From the NCBI GenBank assembly GCA_018697195.1, contig CM031878.1, forward strand, positions 66,476,537 to 66,540,536: a stretch of DNA of 64,000 nt, written 5' to 3'. This document shows, one piece after another, positions 26,250 to 39,793 of the stretch (its first letter is position 1; the number at the start of each line of letters is the position of its first letter). The DNA is from Certhia americana (lineage: Eukaryota > Chordata > Aves > Passeriformes > Certhiidae). The notes beneath the pieces are model-generated. The model was given only the letters and a program-made list of their open reading frames with translations, did no database searches and had not been told where the DNA came from. Both the position numbers and the translations under genes were made by a program.

Positions 26250-27119
26250 GAAATCAAATTTGCTGAAACAGTTCAGCAGTTCATTGGATTTGTGGGGATG
26301 GGGAGGTGGGGGGAGGAGTGTTTTTGATGTCCTAATCTAAAAATAAATGTATGGATAAAAATTAGAATAAAAATAATGATGATGGATAAAAATAATGATG
26401 ATGAGATAATCCAAACACTAGGCAAAACAGTAAACTGATTGATTAGTCTCCTTTTAGAGAAACCTGTGGATACAAAGTAGCAAAAGTACAGTGTACAAAG
26501 TTTTGAAACTGATGTAAAGGCTCTAATATTTCAGAACTCAGTAAACTCAAATCAAAGATTACACTCTTTTCTATTACCTGAGACTATAACTGAGCTGCAT
26601 AATCAGATCAGAGAGCTTGAGACATGAGGGATTTTGCATGCCACACAAATAGGGCTTTTTCTTTTTGAAGAAGGCCCTATGGATTTGGAGCAAGCCCAAT
26701 CTGTCTCTTCAGCTAGCTAGAAGCCAGATCTGATCAGCATGTGAAAGAGCGCTGAGCCTGTTACATTTTTATTTATAAGAAGGGAGCTGATATTCAGTCT
26801 TCTTTGCATCCTGAAGTGGCACTCCAGGGTGTCTGATGTGATGTTCAGGAGTAAGTGACTGTGTAGCTTACCTTGTTGGAAGTCTATATGTTTTAAAGCA
26901 CAGCATTCTTTGCTGGAAATATAATCTGGCATAAGGTCTACATGGCTATTATAACAAAAAGACAGCTGTCCTGTTGATCCCTGGGCATTATGGAAACTTC
27001 AGTTCCTCTTTTTTCACTCTATTTATTGATGTCTGTCTTCAAGGCAGAGTGGTGTGTTGACCTAGATCTTGATAAGAAAATGGCTGAAATAAATGCTCCA
27101 CCATAAAGTTTCTGAGAGG
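26250..27119. other. AT-rich unique sequence
   Basis: No gene or mobile element seen. It holds the short ATGATG-type tandem repeat listed separately and a G-rich patch (gtggggatggggaggtgggg near 26290). Confidence 0.65.
26348..26404. repeat. Short tandem repeat, 19-bp unit
   Basis: Two adjacent near-identical 19-base units (26367-26385 and 26386-26404, ataaaaataatgatgatg plus one base) are preceded by a partial, more diverged copy. Confidence 0.85.
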
Positions 27120-27760
27120 CTGTCCCTTTCGCCTCACTTTAAATTTGATTTCTCTCCTTCCTGTTCATTCTGCTGCTCATCTCTCTGTCTGCCTTTGCCC
27201 ACTTTCCTATCCATTTCTGCTCAGCCCTTTTCCTGCCCTTTTTAATTTATTCTTCTGCTATTGCTGCATTCACTTTTCTGTGCCTCATTCTTCCCTGCTG
27301 TGTTTCCTATGTCCTTCCTTTATCTTGCATATCCAAACATCTTATTTAATCGACTCTCTTATTTTTTTCATCCACATATCTTATCCTTTGAGCTTTTGCT
27401 TCCTATCTCTAGCTAGTAATAATAGTTATCTCTTTATGTGAGGGAATTGGAGATGTACAGTTAAAGGTCATACTCTATTACTGTCCTTCTCACACTCTCT
27501 CCTTGCTCTATTCACTCTGTAATTTTTTCCAGTCTTCTCTTTCTACTCTTGTGCTGCACGTCCTGAAGCTCAGCACTTTGCTAGTTTCCTCCAGGAAACT
27601 GTGGTAATTATTTTTACCCTCTTGTGGCAGGATTTTCTGGCTTTACTTTGCTTGCCTAGTTTTTCCTTCTCTTCTCCTTTTTCCCACTGTTATCCTTTAG
27701 CTCTCATTGCTCCATTTTCTCCTCTTTCAGATGAAGTTTTCCTCACAAAAGAGAGAAAGG
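27120..27760. repeat. Pyrimidine-rich low-complexity stretch
   Basis: Over roughly 600 bases the + strand is dominated by C and T (ctcc, ttcc, tctct units), with a less skewed break near 27415-27480. There is no simple repeat unit. Open frames on the + strand here are long and rich in Leu, Phe and Ser only because of this skew. It may be a decayed microsatellite or a relic of an unrecognised repeat. Confidence 0.7.
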
Positions 27761-30700
27761 ATTGCAAAAGTCTGCTAACCTGAACAGTCCCTTACCCACC
27801 CTTTACACACATTTAAACTAACTGCACAAACCCACAGAGAGTATAATGAGGTGAAAATCAGCAGGAATCTAGATTTCCCCTTGCTCTCTAGAAGTTCTTT
27901 GTTTGCCAGAACTCTGACTTCTGGTGAACAGAAGGTTTAATCTCTAAGTACAAGTTTATTTGCAATTCATGAATTTCTTTGTGAAATGGACATCTGAAAT
28001 AGTTGAACGATCCTTCACAATGGGATTGGGGTACTGTAGCTGAAGTTCAGCATGGCCTTGGACCACTTCTGAGTCACAAGTCTCCTTTGTCCAAAAGCTG
28101 ATTTTTGTTCTGTGATATTTCATTCCTACACTACATCTTTGCTATTGTCTGTGAAGCTAGGTGGTAAGGGTCTTGATTATGTTAATGAAAAAATCAAAGA
28201 GATGGAGGGAAAGAAGCATCCATGACCTTTTTTGAAAAGCACAACTTGGTTGGAATTTTATGTCTTCCTATTAATGATTTTTATTAGGTTGTACTTTGGG
28301 TTTTTTTGTTTTGGTTGGTTGGTTGGTTGGTTGGTTTTGTTTGTTTGTTTTTCTCCCTTCCAGTTGTTTTTTAGTTCTTTCCTTGTTTTCCTAATTATTA
28401 AAAATGAAGGAGGAGAAATATTTTGGGAAGGTTGAGACGCAGTCTCCAGTGGCATGTCATATGTAGTAACTTCTAGTAAACTACAGAAATTTCGTTATAA
28501 GTGAGTTCAAAATTTCTACTAGTTAGAAAATTGGTCTACTGATGAATCACCAATAAATTGAGTTCTTCTTATGTATAGAAGTAAAGCAAAATGTAAGAGA
28601 CAAGAAAGCCAGAGGAAGTAAAAAAAACCCAAAAGATGAATTGGAGTTTCTTATATTGAAACATTGGTCTCAGTACTGACCTAGTCCGTATTTTATAACA
28701 TATTGTGTACATTAGGCCCTATGTATGATACTGCATTGTAAAATCAACATTTTTTTAAATAAAGTGGATATACTATTTTAACTATATGTCCAGGACAATA
28801 GAGAAGAAACCCCCCAAATTATGTCCTGCTTTTATTTACTTTCCCTTGCTACTTCTTGTTGGAATACATCCTTTCTTTATTCCTGGAGCCGAAGAAAGGT
28901 AAAGAATTAAGAGTTTTAGTGCTGTATTTGGTGCAAATAAGTGGATGTGGGCAGTAGGCCTTGTGCTTCCTCAGTGTAGGGAAGAGGCTGGGAAGGAATT
29001 ATTCCCGTCTGAGTCAGTATTAAATTCTACTCTTGACTACAGAATGATAAGCAAATTCATTCTTCCTGTGCATGATAAATGTCAGTTCATTGACTTCTCC
29101 CACAATTACAGACATAATATCAAGTTCCTGCATATCAGCTGAACTGCAGTACCAGACTGTGTGCTTGCTTCCAGCTTTTGGCAAAGTAAGGTGAAAGACC
29201 TTTTCTTAAATTTAAATGAAAAAGATTTAAATTACTTCACACTTGCAGTGGGCTAAGAGCCAACACACAGCTTATGACACTGGCATGGCTGATAGGGAAT
29301 TCATCATGCTATTGCAACTTGATCATGTAAGTGACCCCTTCCGTAATGTCTTACACTGATAAGACAGATTGTAATGGGATTTTATGTGAGCATTATCCAG
29401 GATATACAGGTAAAAACACTGAAAACCTGAAGGTAGTTCATGGTAGTAAGGGCAGCTTCATTAATAATTATTCTCCACAGGTAGAGAAGCAAAGTAGTTC
29501 CTGTACCAGGGGAATGCAGTAGATTGCATTAGCAGAGACAAATGCTGTTGTAGCTTCACTAGCAAAGCCTCGAGCAGCCCTGTCTGCTGTCAGGAGAGCT
29601 CTTCAGCCAAAACAACCCTAGCTGTAGATGTATATACCTATCCTTAAAGCTCCCCTGAAAAAAAGGGGAGTGCAGCTAACTAGCTTCTAGCAGCAAGTTT
29701 ATGAAGACTCTTAGAATTATAAGATTTTTTTTTTGCCATCTCTATCATTCATTCTATCTAAACTGATTTGAGATAGCACAGATTTTAGCATGAAGAAATA
29801 TCTTAATTTCAAAAGAGCAAAGTTTTAAGATATAAGTGAAGATTGCGAAGTTACCAGCAGTCACTGAATATTGGTCAGGTTTTTTCCAGCTTCACTGTTT
29901 TTCTCCTCCCTTTGGTGGGGATCAGGATTGATGCTGCATTGAGATTCTCTCTGACATCCACCATAATCAATGTTTCTAATCAGTATTGCTCGGCTGGCAT
30001 CATGTGTGGAACAGAGCAGAGTGCCCAGTCAGCACAACAAAGGGACAGTGAGAAAATGAGGAAAGGAGTGAGGGAGACGCAGTGAAGAGGTTGATAACAA
30101 ATTGAAGAGCCAAGCTTGAAAAAGAAGACAAAGAAATCTTCAAGTATTTTTTGCAATTTAAGAGGAATGTTGTTAGATACTGCACTTAAACTCATGCCTT
30201 CTGTCTTGGTGAGCACTACATCATTCTTGTTTTATTGGCATCAGGATCTGCAGTAGCACTTGGCTGAATTTCATGAGCTTCCCTATTCACTGGAAGTATA
30301 GTTGAAGAAACCTGGTGATGCAGAGGCCAGTTAGATGGCCTCTCAGAGAAAACCTCTTGAAATTTGGTGCTGCATTATGTATTGGTGTGAATTGTGACCC
30401 CTATGCCATTTTAGGCCATCCTAAAAGTGAAAATAATCACAAGTTTCGAATAGTAAAATTGGCTAGAAAATGCTGTGTTTTACCAAATAAAATTGTACCA
30501 GAAAAAGTGTAATTCAGTAACTGGAATAATTATAGGGGAATATCTTGAGAGAGAGAAAGCAAGTGAGCAGAAACACAAGAAAAATCATGTAAAAAGGAAG
30601 AAAGTAGAAAATATTTATGACAAATATAAGTCTTAAATTTATGTAATGAAGCCATGTTTCAGTTATCTTTTATAAGACTTGAAGAATGAGAGTGCATGAA

Positions 30701-32234
30701 TGCTCACTCTGGACTGTTGGAGAGTCTGTGGTGTGTCATTAAATATACAGACCGACCATCCTACCTGGCTGTGTTCGAAGAAAAAAATTTTTTTTTTCTC
30801 TGGTCTGTATCTCAGTTCCTTAAAAGTTTACCTCTAGTCTTTTGACAGCCATCTGCTACTCCTTGAAAACTAACATAAGAAAAGTCCATTTGACAAGAAG
30901 CTTCATGTAAACTAAACTTTTTCTTAGTCCTTCTGAGATCAAAAGTGGCATATTGATATTCTCTTCCTGCTGTTAGATGTTGCTTTTTTTGTGTGTGTTG
31001 GGCATATTAATGTTCTTTGCTTAATTCAATACTTGTATCCTTAGTTGTTTGGGATTTTTTTAACAGAAAGATGAAGCTTATTTTTTATTTATTTTTTATT
31101 TTACTGTAATAATCAGTAATTGATTTTGTAAACTAATGCCACTGCAATTGCTTTAGCTCAGCAGCAAGTGGGAAAAAGAGCCTCTGTATTGGTGCTGTGT
31201 GCCGAGTAGATTATGCTTCTTTAAAAAGGTACATTGTCTTGCTCTTGCATGTGGAAAAATGATTCAAAATTATTTCATTATATATCAAAGGCTTTCCTCT
31301 CTCTTTAGATCTTTATCAAATACTTTTATGAGACACTTTTAGAAGATTCTGACTCTATGGAAGGTAATAAGATGGTTCCCTTTGAAGAAAATCTAAACCC
31401 ACAAATGAAAGAGTATGTGCTTTTGAAATGCTGTAAGAAGAGTTTTTATAGTGGTACAGAGGACAGAATAATCTGATCTGCTTAGAAGAAATTATTATTT
31501 AACAGCTTAAACAACATAATTTCCAGAAGAACATATTTTTAAAATAGGTATGTGTTTTATATTTATGAGGGTATAAAATTCTTTGACATGGCAAAGGTCT
31601 CACTCCTCAGCATTAGAGACTTGCATGTCTGCAGTAACCATAGTATGCTCACTGAATGAAAGACCTTTTATTCAGGAAAATGAACTTATCACAACACACC
31701 TGGCATACTTTCTTATACACTTGGGATAGAAGGTCTTAAACCCATGTGTGGAACACCTAATTCCTCTGGGCATGACTGATGCATGCACTGCTTTACAAGA
31801 CTCGAATTCTCCAGCTTCTGTGAAGCTGTTAGCAACAGGTTCATATACTATGCAGAGGGCATATGCTCTCTGTGCTTTCCCTTTTGCTTTTGTTTGACAG
31901 TCCTCTATGACTGTCCACCAGTAGATACACCTCTCTACAGCCTCTTGCTCAGCTGCTTAGTTTTTGGATATAAAGATATCTCCCTGCTTTGAACATTCTA
32001 TCTTTAGCTCCATCTTTCCTTGCTGTGAGTTTCATTTTTCTTACATTTCACTCCTGCCCAATCTATTCTTAAAACTTATTATGCCATTTTGATAGACACT
32101 TCTTCCACACAGCATAAAACTTAAGGGGATGTCTAATGTTAGACTTTTATTGCTGTTTTAACAATCTCACTGCAATCAGGAGATTAGAGACAGCCAGACT
32201 ATTCTCAGACATGGTAGGATGACAGGCAACAGTG
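27761..32234. other. AT-rich unique sequence, no gene seen
   Basis: No gene and no mobile element recognised. A G/T-rich tract lies at 28296-28352 (listed separately) and a small hairpin (ctcccct...aggggag) at 29650-29670. An A-run joined to a T-run lies near 30779-30800. Confidence 0.65.
28296..28352. repeat. (TTGG)n and (TTTG)n microsatellite
   Basis: About six TTGG units are followed by TTTG units. The A/C-rich tract at 32680-32780 is its reverse-complement type. Confidence 0.9.
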
Positions 32235-32465
32235 TTATTCTGCAGCAAGAAAACTTCCAGTGAGATATTAGGAAAACATTGCTATGAAAATATTAAAGCA
32301 GTGAAAGAATTTCAGGGTATGTCCGACAGTTGTTTTATTCTTGGATTAAGTCAAAGGTTGCCACTTTCCTCAGTTTATGTTTGCTGGGCCTGCTTTGGTT
32401 GAGAGCTTGAACAAGGTGTTCTGCAAAGGTCTTTTCCACCCCACTTGCACCATTTTAATGAAAGG
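32235..32465 (+). mobile_element. Old CR1 LINE 3' fragment
   Basis: The blocks 'gcaagaaaacttccagtgag', 'atattaggaaaaca' and, further on, 'gggcctgctttggttgagag' with 'tgttctgcaaaggtcttttc' follow the order of a CR1 3' UTR read in the sense direction. Divergence is high and the simple tail has decayed, so the ends are approximate. An unrelated chance match is unlikely given the conserved order, but the copy is clearly older than the others. Confidence 0.6.
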
Positions 32466-35400
32466 TGAGATCCCCTCACTATTGAGCTACTTTTGACTCT
32501 CCTTGAACCAGATTTTAGTGAGAACATGCTGTTCCATTTGTTGTAATCTGTGGCCGTTACTTAATGCTCACAGTATAGCTCTCATCTGCTTTTAGTCTAC
32601 CTGAAGGAGTGGTATTATGTTTTGTAAAAGGACAGTGGGGTTTTGTATTTAATAAGCAGTTGCAGCTATGCAAAACAAATCAACCAACCAACCAACCAAT
32701 CAACCAACCAACCATCTCACCTGAAACCCGAAACACAAAAACCAAATCAACAAGAAACCCAACAAAACAAAAGAAATCCAAGCCGCCAGCTTGCTATTTA
32801 GACATGCAAGGTCTGAATGAACTATACAAAGATAAGTTTATTTCCAAGCTCCTGACTTTAAATTTTCTGTGGGTTTCTTAGGATTTAAATTCAAATAATA
32901 TATCTTTTGTTATTTATTGTTTACATGAACTGCAGGTTTTAGATATGAAAATACACTTTTGGCACAAATGTGTTTCAAATACAGCAACCTCAGAGATACC
33001 ATGGGAAGAAAATTTGTTTGTATGAGTTTTTATTTTCTTTAAGCAGTGTTTGGCATTAGCTTAAACTATACCGAAGGTAACATCCTTGAGAGAAATATCC
33101 CTACACAGAAAATTCCAGAAGTTTAAATAGATACATTTAGAATCCCATGTAGTGAAAGCTTTGGTAGGTATAGAAGAACCCTGGATCAGAGATACATTTA
33201 TCAGACAAAAAGGCAGGTGGCTCAGGTGGAGATGAAGGGAAGTGTAAAAACACAAATATGAGAGAGAGAGTAATAAAAGGGGCTTCACTTCAAAAGGTGG
33301 TTACCAGCAGGATGAATAAATTTCCTTATTTTTGAAGTGAAATGCAAAGTTCTTGCTCGTGTCATTGAAATTGAGATCTACCTTAAAAGGTTTGTTCCAG
33401 CAAAGATGTTAAACATTTGTTTAACTTTAAATCAGTGAACAAATGCAATCCCTTTCATGGGTTAGGGTCAAAGACTAATCACAATGAAGTCTTTATACAT
33501 GCAACTGCATAACTGCCAAGATAGTACATGATGAAAATGGTGAATAGTTTTTCCTTACACTACTGATCTTTTTTCCTTCTGAAACACCATTGCTATACCT
33601 TTGTTTTCATTCACATGCTTTTTTGTTTACATTTGCCTCTTAGTTTTTTGCTGTCTGTCTTCTGACAAGTATGTTTTAAGACTGAGAGCTACACAATCAC
33701 TGTTGGTGTTTTGTTTGAACTGATGTCAATATCTGCCTGAAAGCTTTACTCTGAAATGTAACATAAGCATACTTTGATTCCAGCATAATTTTATCTCAAT
33801 CCATTAGTAATTGATGTTTCCTTTTTTTCTTCTGGTATTACAAAAAAGCCACATGGAAAGTAAGTTCTCAAGCCCTAAATGAATAAAAATATTTTCAGGG
33901 GATGAATGGCATTTTTACAAATATTAACAAATACTTCTCTTGCAAATAAAAATTGTTGCAAAAAAGTCAGCTTTATGAGCAGTTGTTTTATGAAATGTCA
34001 TTTTTTATAGATAATATACTTTAATAAGTTTAGGAACCTTTACCATCTGTGCTATGAGAAAAATACTTTAATTTCTCTTAATTATTCCTGTGGTTCATGA
34101 GTTATGACCTTTCTCAGGGACAGAAATAAATGCCAGTTCTTCCGTGAACATAATGTGCACAGTGGGACTACAGAACCCACACAGGTATTAAAGCAACCAA
34201 TGTCCTGAAATAAGTAGATCAGCAGCAGCATCAGGAAGCAAATATACTGCATTCAATCTGACAGTTGGAGTGGCTTGGTTTTATATGTAGTGTATAAATA
34301 GCCCAGTAATTAAATAGGAAAACCATTAACAGCTTAGGTAGAAATAAAAGCAAAGTAGTCCCTTGGGACATCAGAAGAAAAGTAAAAAGCTACAAGAAAG
34401 ATGTTGTATGTGTTTTTTGGGACAATGTACAAGGGACTATCTGGTAGCTTCTTCCAGAGTGGTGGCACACTTTTTTTGGAGCATCTTCCTCACAGCAGAC
34501 AAAGTGCAGAGGAAAAGCAGGGTCTCCCTCTTAACTATCTCTTTATTTAGGAGAGACAGACACAGACAGCGGGAAGAGCTTCCCCAGACACATAACAGGT
34601 CAGAGCAGGGGCATCTGGATATGTTTGGTTGCTGCAATGAAATGTGTGTCATTTTCTTCTTATGTAGAGGAATTGTTATGTGTGGTAAATACATTTTAAT
34701 CTCTCCATCAATATTTTGTTTAGGTGACCTAGATTGCTGTAGTTGCACATTTCTAATACTTAAATAATACTGGAAGGGTACTGCTTGTACTGAGAGGGCC
34801 TTGTCCTGCACAGGGGCTGTAGGTCTGGTCCTGAAACAATCTAGGCACAATTTCCTCCAAGCTGACACTTAAAAGGACAGCAGTGATATACAGGCATTTA
34901 GGACACTGATCTCTTTCCTACCCTCTAATCTGATTCTAGTGAGGCAAGTCTGAACACATTCCTCCCATCCTCATGGTATTACTGGAGAGCTGGGAAGAAA
35001 AAAACTTTTTACCCCACATCACTCTTCCAGTAGCCAGGAACCACTCTGCTGTAGTGCCAGCAAAGAGAGCAAAGACTGAGCAGAGTGCAAGCTTATGCTC
35101 TGATGGAGACTAGTGTTTGGGAAGAGGCTTGTGCCAGCCTCTAGGCAGCATTTCTTTCTGATGCTGTTATTGAGATTTCCTTTTCATACTCTATTCTCTT
35201 TTCCAGACTAACACTTGTCATACTACATGGTACCTCCTTTCCATCTTCAAGTTAGATGTTTCAATTTTCCAGCATAAACATCCTTGGGTAGAGGGTGGGA
35301 AGGTGACCCGGGAGGTGCAAAGAGAGTAAGGGCGGAGTTGGGACAGCAGTTGTCCCCTAGCAGAAGAGCTACCCAGGTGTACCAGCAATTAAACCTGGCA

Positions 35401-35578
35401 TGTGCAATTCAACCCACAGTCAGCCACCAGAAAAATCTTTTCCTGCAACCAGCACCTCTGTAAACATCACATCTTGGATTCATGGGATTTGGGTGTTAAA
35501 ACCATCTTTCAGTTCTCTTAGAAATGTGTTTCTGACTTGCAGATAAGAACCTGGGAAGATGAATTTTAAAGAACCCAG
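32466..35578. other. Mostly AT-rich unique sequence, no gene seen
   Basis: Contains the A/C-rich microsatellite at 32680 and a block at 34360-34870 that is open on both strands for about 134 and 143 codons. I do not accept either frame as coding (see rejected items). The part 34900-35470 is richer in GC and may hold an unrecognised old repeat. Confidence 0.6.
32680..32780. repeat. (CAAC)n and A/C-rich low-complexity tract
   Basis: About eight CAAC-type units (one changed to CAAT) are followed by looser AAAC/CAAA repeats. It is the complementary form of the TTGG/TTTG tract at 28296. Confidence 0.88.
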
Positions 35579-36203
35579 TACCATAGAACTGTAGCATCGT
35601 TTAGGTTGAAAAAGACTCTTAAGTTCATTGAGTGTGACAATTAACCTAACACTTCCAAATCTGCTACTAAACCACATCCCTAAACACCACATCTACAGAT
35701 CCCTTAAATACCTCTAGTTATGATGCCTCAACTCTGAGCAGCCTGTTCCAATTCCTGACCAGACCCTCGGGAAAGAAATTTTTTCCTAATATCTAACCTG
35801 AATCTCCCCTGGAGAAACTTGAGGCCATTTTTCATCCTATCACTTACCTGAGAGAAGAGCCAAACCCTCACATCACTACAGCCACCTTTTGGGTAGCTGT
35901 AAAAGTGATGGCCACTCCTCTACAGCCTCCCTTTCTCCAGGTTCACACCTGGAACACCCCACCTCCCTCAGCTGCTCCTCATCAAACTTGTACACTAGAC
36001 CTCTCAACAGGTCCATTTGTCCTCTGGACTTGCTCCAGCCCCCTAATGTCCTTTGTGTAGTGACAGGCCCAGAACTGGACACAGGACTCAAGGTGTGATC
36101 TCACCAGTGCCAAGTACGGGGGGACAGTCATTGCCCTGGTCCTGCTGGTCATACTATTACTGACACTTCTGTCCTTCTTTGACAACTGGGAACACTGGCA
36201 GAC
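35579..36203 (-). mobile_element. CR1 LINE, ORF2 C-terminal end plus 3' UTR
   Basis: On the minus strand the copy begins in the final part of ORF2. A segment reading LALVRSHLESCVQFWACHYT near 36045-36105 matches the very conserved CR1 block before the ORF2 stop. The 3' UTR follows with 'ttaggaaaaaatttcttt' and 'ggaacaggctgctcagag', and ends in the antisense tail near 35579 ('catcgtttaggttgaaaaag'). Two frames are needed to read ORF2, so it is inactive. It is 5'-truncated, and the left end is clearer than the right. Confidence 0.94.
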
Positions 36204-39159
36204 ATTAAATAACTAAATTTTGTAGTTTTTAAAACACATAAAAGCACATGACACCTCTCATGTCTCAATTTATGATTCTTTGAAGATTTTGCCATATTGC
36301 TCTTTTCATGCAACTCTGTCCTTATTTATTTGTATTCATTGTCTGACACTGAGAAGCCTTATGTAGCTTAACCATGGCAAAGACCTAAGTTCTATGCGGC
36401 TCATTTGCTATATCTTTCTTCCTTCATTATTTCTTGGTTCACAATCTTTTATTTTCCCATTCTCTGTTGTTACATCACTTAATGGTCTGGTTTTGAGCCA
36501 TTTTCCAAATGCCTCAAGAAAAGCTAGGCTACTGCTAGTAACTCCTTTAAAGTACAAACAACTGATTTCTAAAGGACTCTGACATGATTTCTTTTTTAAA
36601 CACTGTTCATTTGACCTTTCAGAATTAGTCTTATCCTGGTCTTGTACTATTCTATCCTTAAATAGGCTCTCAGTCAATTTTCTTCAAAACATAGAGATTT
36701 AGACTTTATGAATTTATATTTTCCGTGACACCCTCTCCAGTTTCAGAAAGAAGTCCCTGATTAATAATCTTCCACTTTCCATGAATACTTGCTGTTTTTC
36801 TGGATGTGGCATGTGTACTGTGTTTTTGTCAGTGCTGCTCCTGCTTAATGCTATGCCAAATGACCAAATTATAAAATTTTTCAGTAATTTTCCACCCCAA
36901 AATTTAAATATTTTTTGAGCAATATTTCTTACTTTGTACTGCGCTTTGTGATTAGTGATTTCCTTATCTTTGCAAGGTAAAAATTGGGTTATGGGCTGAA
37001 ATTGATTATACTCTAAAAAATTTATTTTTAATTTAGATTTCTGCTGTAATCAGTGTTTCCATCTGCCATTTCCAACACTTAAAACACTTATCTTTTTTGA
37101 ATTAATTTTGCTTTGTTATGAACCCCTTTCTACTTAATTTCCACTTTATTACTCTGTCATAATTTTCCACACTGATTTTTAATTCTAACATTATCACTAG
37201 TGAAAAAAAGGCAGTAAATGGATACTGGAGTCTGGGTCAAGCATTTAAACAATCTTTTCTAAACAGCTATTTTTAAACTAATCTTATTTATTTTAAAGTT
37301 CCAGGATAACTCAGAAGAAAGACTTCCCTGACCCCCAAACTGTTGTCTAAACATTAAGTCTGGTTTGTCACACATTTTATACTGGATATATATCTTTCAC
37401 TCTTTACCAAGATTTCTTCTTTCTTTGCCTAAAAGGCAGCTTAGAGAAATTTTCCCAAGTACTGAAATGCCTGTTAGTATGCCCAAGCCTCAAGACTCGA
37501 GATTGCATTTTCAATAATTTAATATGTCATTCAACCTTATTAGAGCTACAGTGGAGGTGTATTAATTTGAAATGTTTCTTTAAAAGTAAGACAAAAGCCC
37601 AGAATTCTTAACATTCTTCTGCAGCAACCTTTTTCTTGCCCAGGATATATAATTTGAACTCTGTCATCTGCTGACCTTTAATCCTCCATTCCTTTTTTTA
37701 AGAAGCCTTTTTTTCTTCATCACTGTGATCTCAGAATGAAAGTCCTCAAAAGATTATTTTAGTTTTGACTTAGAAATCATGTTAGTTCTATTTTAGAGGG
37801 AAAAATGCATAAAAATTACTTTTAATGTTTGTGTCACTTTAGAAAATCAAGCCTTGAATTTAATTTTGATAATTTTCCTCTGAAGTGGCAGTTTCAAAAC
37901 AAGCCTTTTCAATGTAGTTTAAACCAGGGATACAAGTTGAATATGATTGCTATGCTGGTGGCCAGAAATGTTCGAGCAAATCTGAGGACCAAACCTCCCT
38001 TAGGCATAAGGGCTTAGAAATCAAAACTGTAGTGCACATAGTTAAAACAAACCATACAATTCTATTATGCTATTAAGTATATTTTGAGATATATTGTTGT
38101 GCTAGACTACCAAGTGTCTGGAAGATTTCTAAGCGTGGCTCCTAATGGACAATAAAATATCAAAACATTTGATGTCTCAAATGAGGTGAGTTAAAAAAAA
38201 TCAAATCAGATTAAAATATTGAAATCTTTTACAACAGTTGCCTAGTTTTACTACAGCACACTTGCTGGTTGATGCAGTTCATGAGCACAAGAAATTCAAG
38301 TAGTGGACTAATTTTGGGTGCGACTAGCACAGAACTGTAGCTTTTTCTTTTCTGCTGCTGCCTTTGAAAGGGGAAATAGGTGTTTCTGTATATGGAGTAC
38401 ATACAGAAGGATACATACATACACAAGAAGGCTTTTGAGATGAGAATATTGTTCACTTCTAAGCACAAATAAAAGACACAAGATCTGACTGTCAGCAAGT
38501 CATTATTGTCTAATAATCCCTCTGCTAAAATCCCTCTGTTATTTTTGTTTTAAGGCACACTGAAGTAGTGTCAGTCATGCTAAGTTTGAGAGATGAAACA
38601 AATGTCAGGTGAAAGAATGAATTATGATATGAGCTAGGAAAAATCAAAGTAATAAGTCTTCTAGATGCTATTCAAAGAGAAATGTGTGTTTAAAGAATAA
38701 GCTGTGAAAAGCTTGAAACAAAAGGCAAAGCTGTGATCATTCCATGCATTATCTCTAAACCGTTGTTATATGTGTGCCACACACTTTTTACCTCACATAG
38801 TGCATTATTAGAAAGCTGGGTCTCTTGCTGAAAAGCAGTCTTACTGTGATTTTAGAAATATCCATTTTCAGTTTAATTTCATTTACTGGTATCCACTTTC
38901 TTGCAACTATCTGGTCTGGAGATGAATTGCCCATTGGCCCCATTGTCAAAAAGACAGCATGAAAAGGGAAGCATGTGGTTGTAATAATAATGTGGTACAT
39001 GTGTAGAAGGTCAGAGAAGCAACAGATTAACATTCCAGCAGATGATTTCCTTAGGGAGAACTCTTGAAAGTATCAAAGGCCAAAGGTCGTGACACTGATA
39101 ATGTCTCTAATGTTGTTGGCAAAATAGTTGCTTCAATTTCTCCTTCCTAGGGGTAATGC
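36204..39159. other. AT-rich unique sequence, no gene seen
   Basis: The part 36290-37500 is T-rich on the + strand. There is no mobile-element signature and no open frame over about 90 codons. Confidence 0.65.
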
Positions 39160-39182
39160 TTTTTTTTTTTTTTTTTTTTTTT
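39160..39182. repeat. Poly(T) tract, 23 nt
   Basis: The longest homopolymer in the window. It lies about 260 bases left of the sense-strand CR1 but in the wrong orientation to be its tail. Confidence 0.92.
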
Positions 39183-39771
39183 CCCTATTCAATTAGGAGT
39201 TAAACCTTTTTGGAAACCCTGAAAAATTAGTTCCATAAATATTAGTCTGATTATATAGGTAGTAATGGTGTTTCAATAAACCAATTGTCTGGTCTCCATT
39301 AAGTAATGTATTAAAATGAAGTGGTTTAAGTGAAGAAGCTTTCTTTGTGAACTAGAGTTTTGTCATGGAAAATTTTGGAAAATGTTTTATTTTTGCAGGT
39401 AATGCACAATCGATTCTTCATTTCCATCACAAAAAACATAAAAAATGGGAGGCCAGTGCATAGGAACAAAAAGCTCTTAACCAAACTCAAAGACAAAAAA
39501 GGAAGCATAGAAAGAGTTAAAGGATAAGTAACATAGGACAAATAGTAAAACACTGCCTGTGCATCCTGGGATGGACCTAAGAAAGTTTAAAGGAATTGAA
39601 CCTGGCCAAGGTCATCAAAGACAGCAAGAAGTGCTTTTGTAAATACCTCGGTAAAAGGAAAACTAGGCGATATGTGGACCCACTGCTCAATGAGACAGTG
39701 GACTTTGTTGCAGAGGACATGGGAAAGGCTGAGCTACTGACGCCTTCTTTGCCTCAGCCTTTATGGAAAGG

Positions 39772-39793
39772 TCTAGCCTTTGGAAAGGCTAGA
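39772..39793. repeat. Perfect 10-bp hairpin in CR1 ORF2
   Basis: Arms tctagccttt and aaaggctaga are separated by gg. It lies within the region that encodes the linker before the reverse transcriptase, where the reading frame no longer matches the family. Confidence 0.9.

Noticed and set aside
27145..27441. 98-codon Leu/Phe/Ser-rich frame resembling a membrane protein.
   Set aside because: The hydrophobicity is a by-product of the pyrimidine-rich strand, and no start context or family match is visible.
34363..34868. Overlapping open frames of 134 codons (+) and 143 codons (-).
   Set aside because: The two frames cover the same DNA on opposite strands, neither shows a known domain, and composition matches the non-coding surroundings. 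Frames of this size occur by chance in 64 kb.
39160..39182. Poly(T) tract considered as the tail of a minus-strand retrocopy.
   Set aside because: The sequence to its right is ordinary AT-rich DNA followed by a sense-strand CR1. No gene-like reverse-complement sequence is present.
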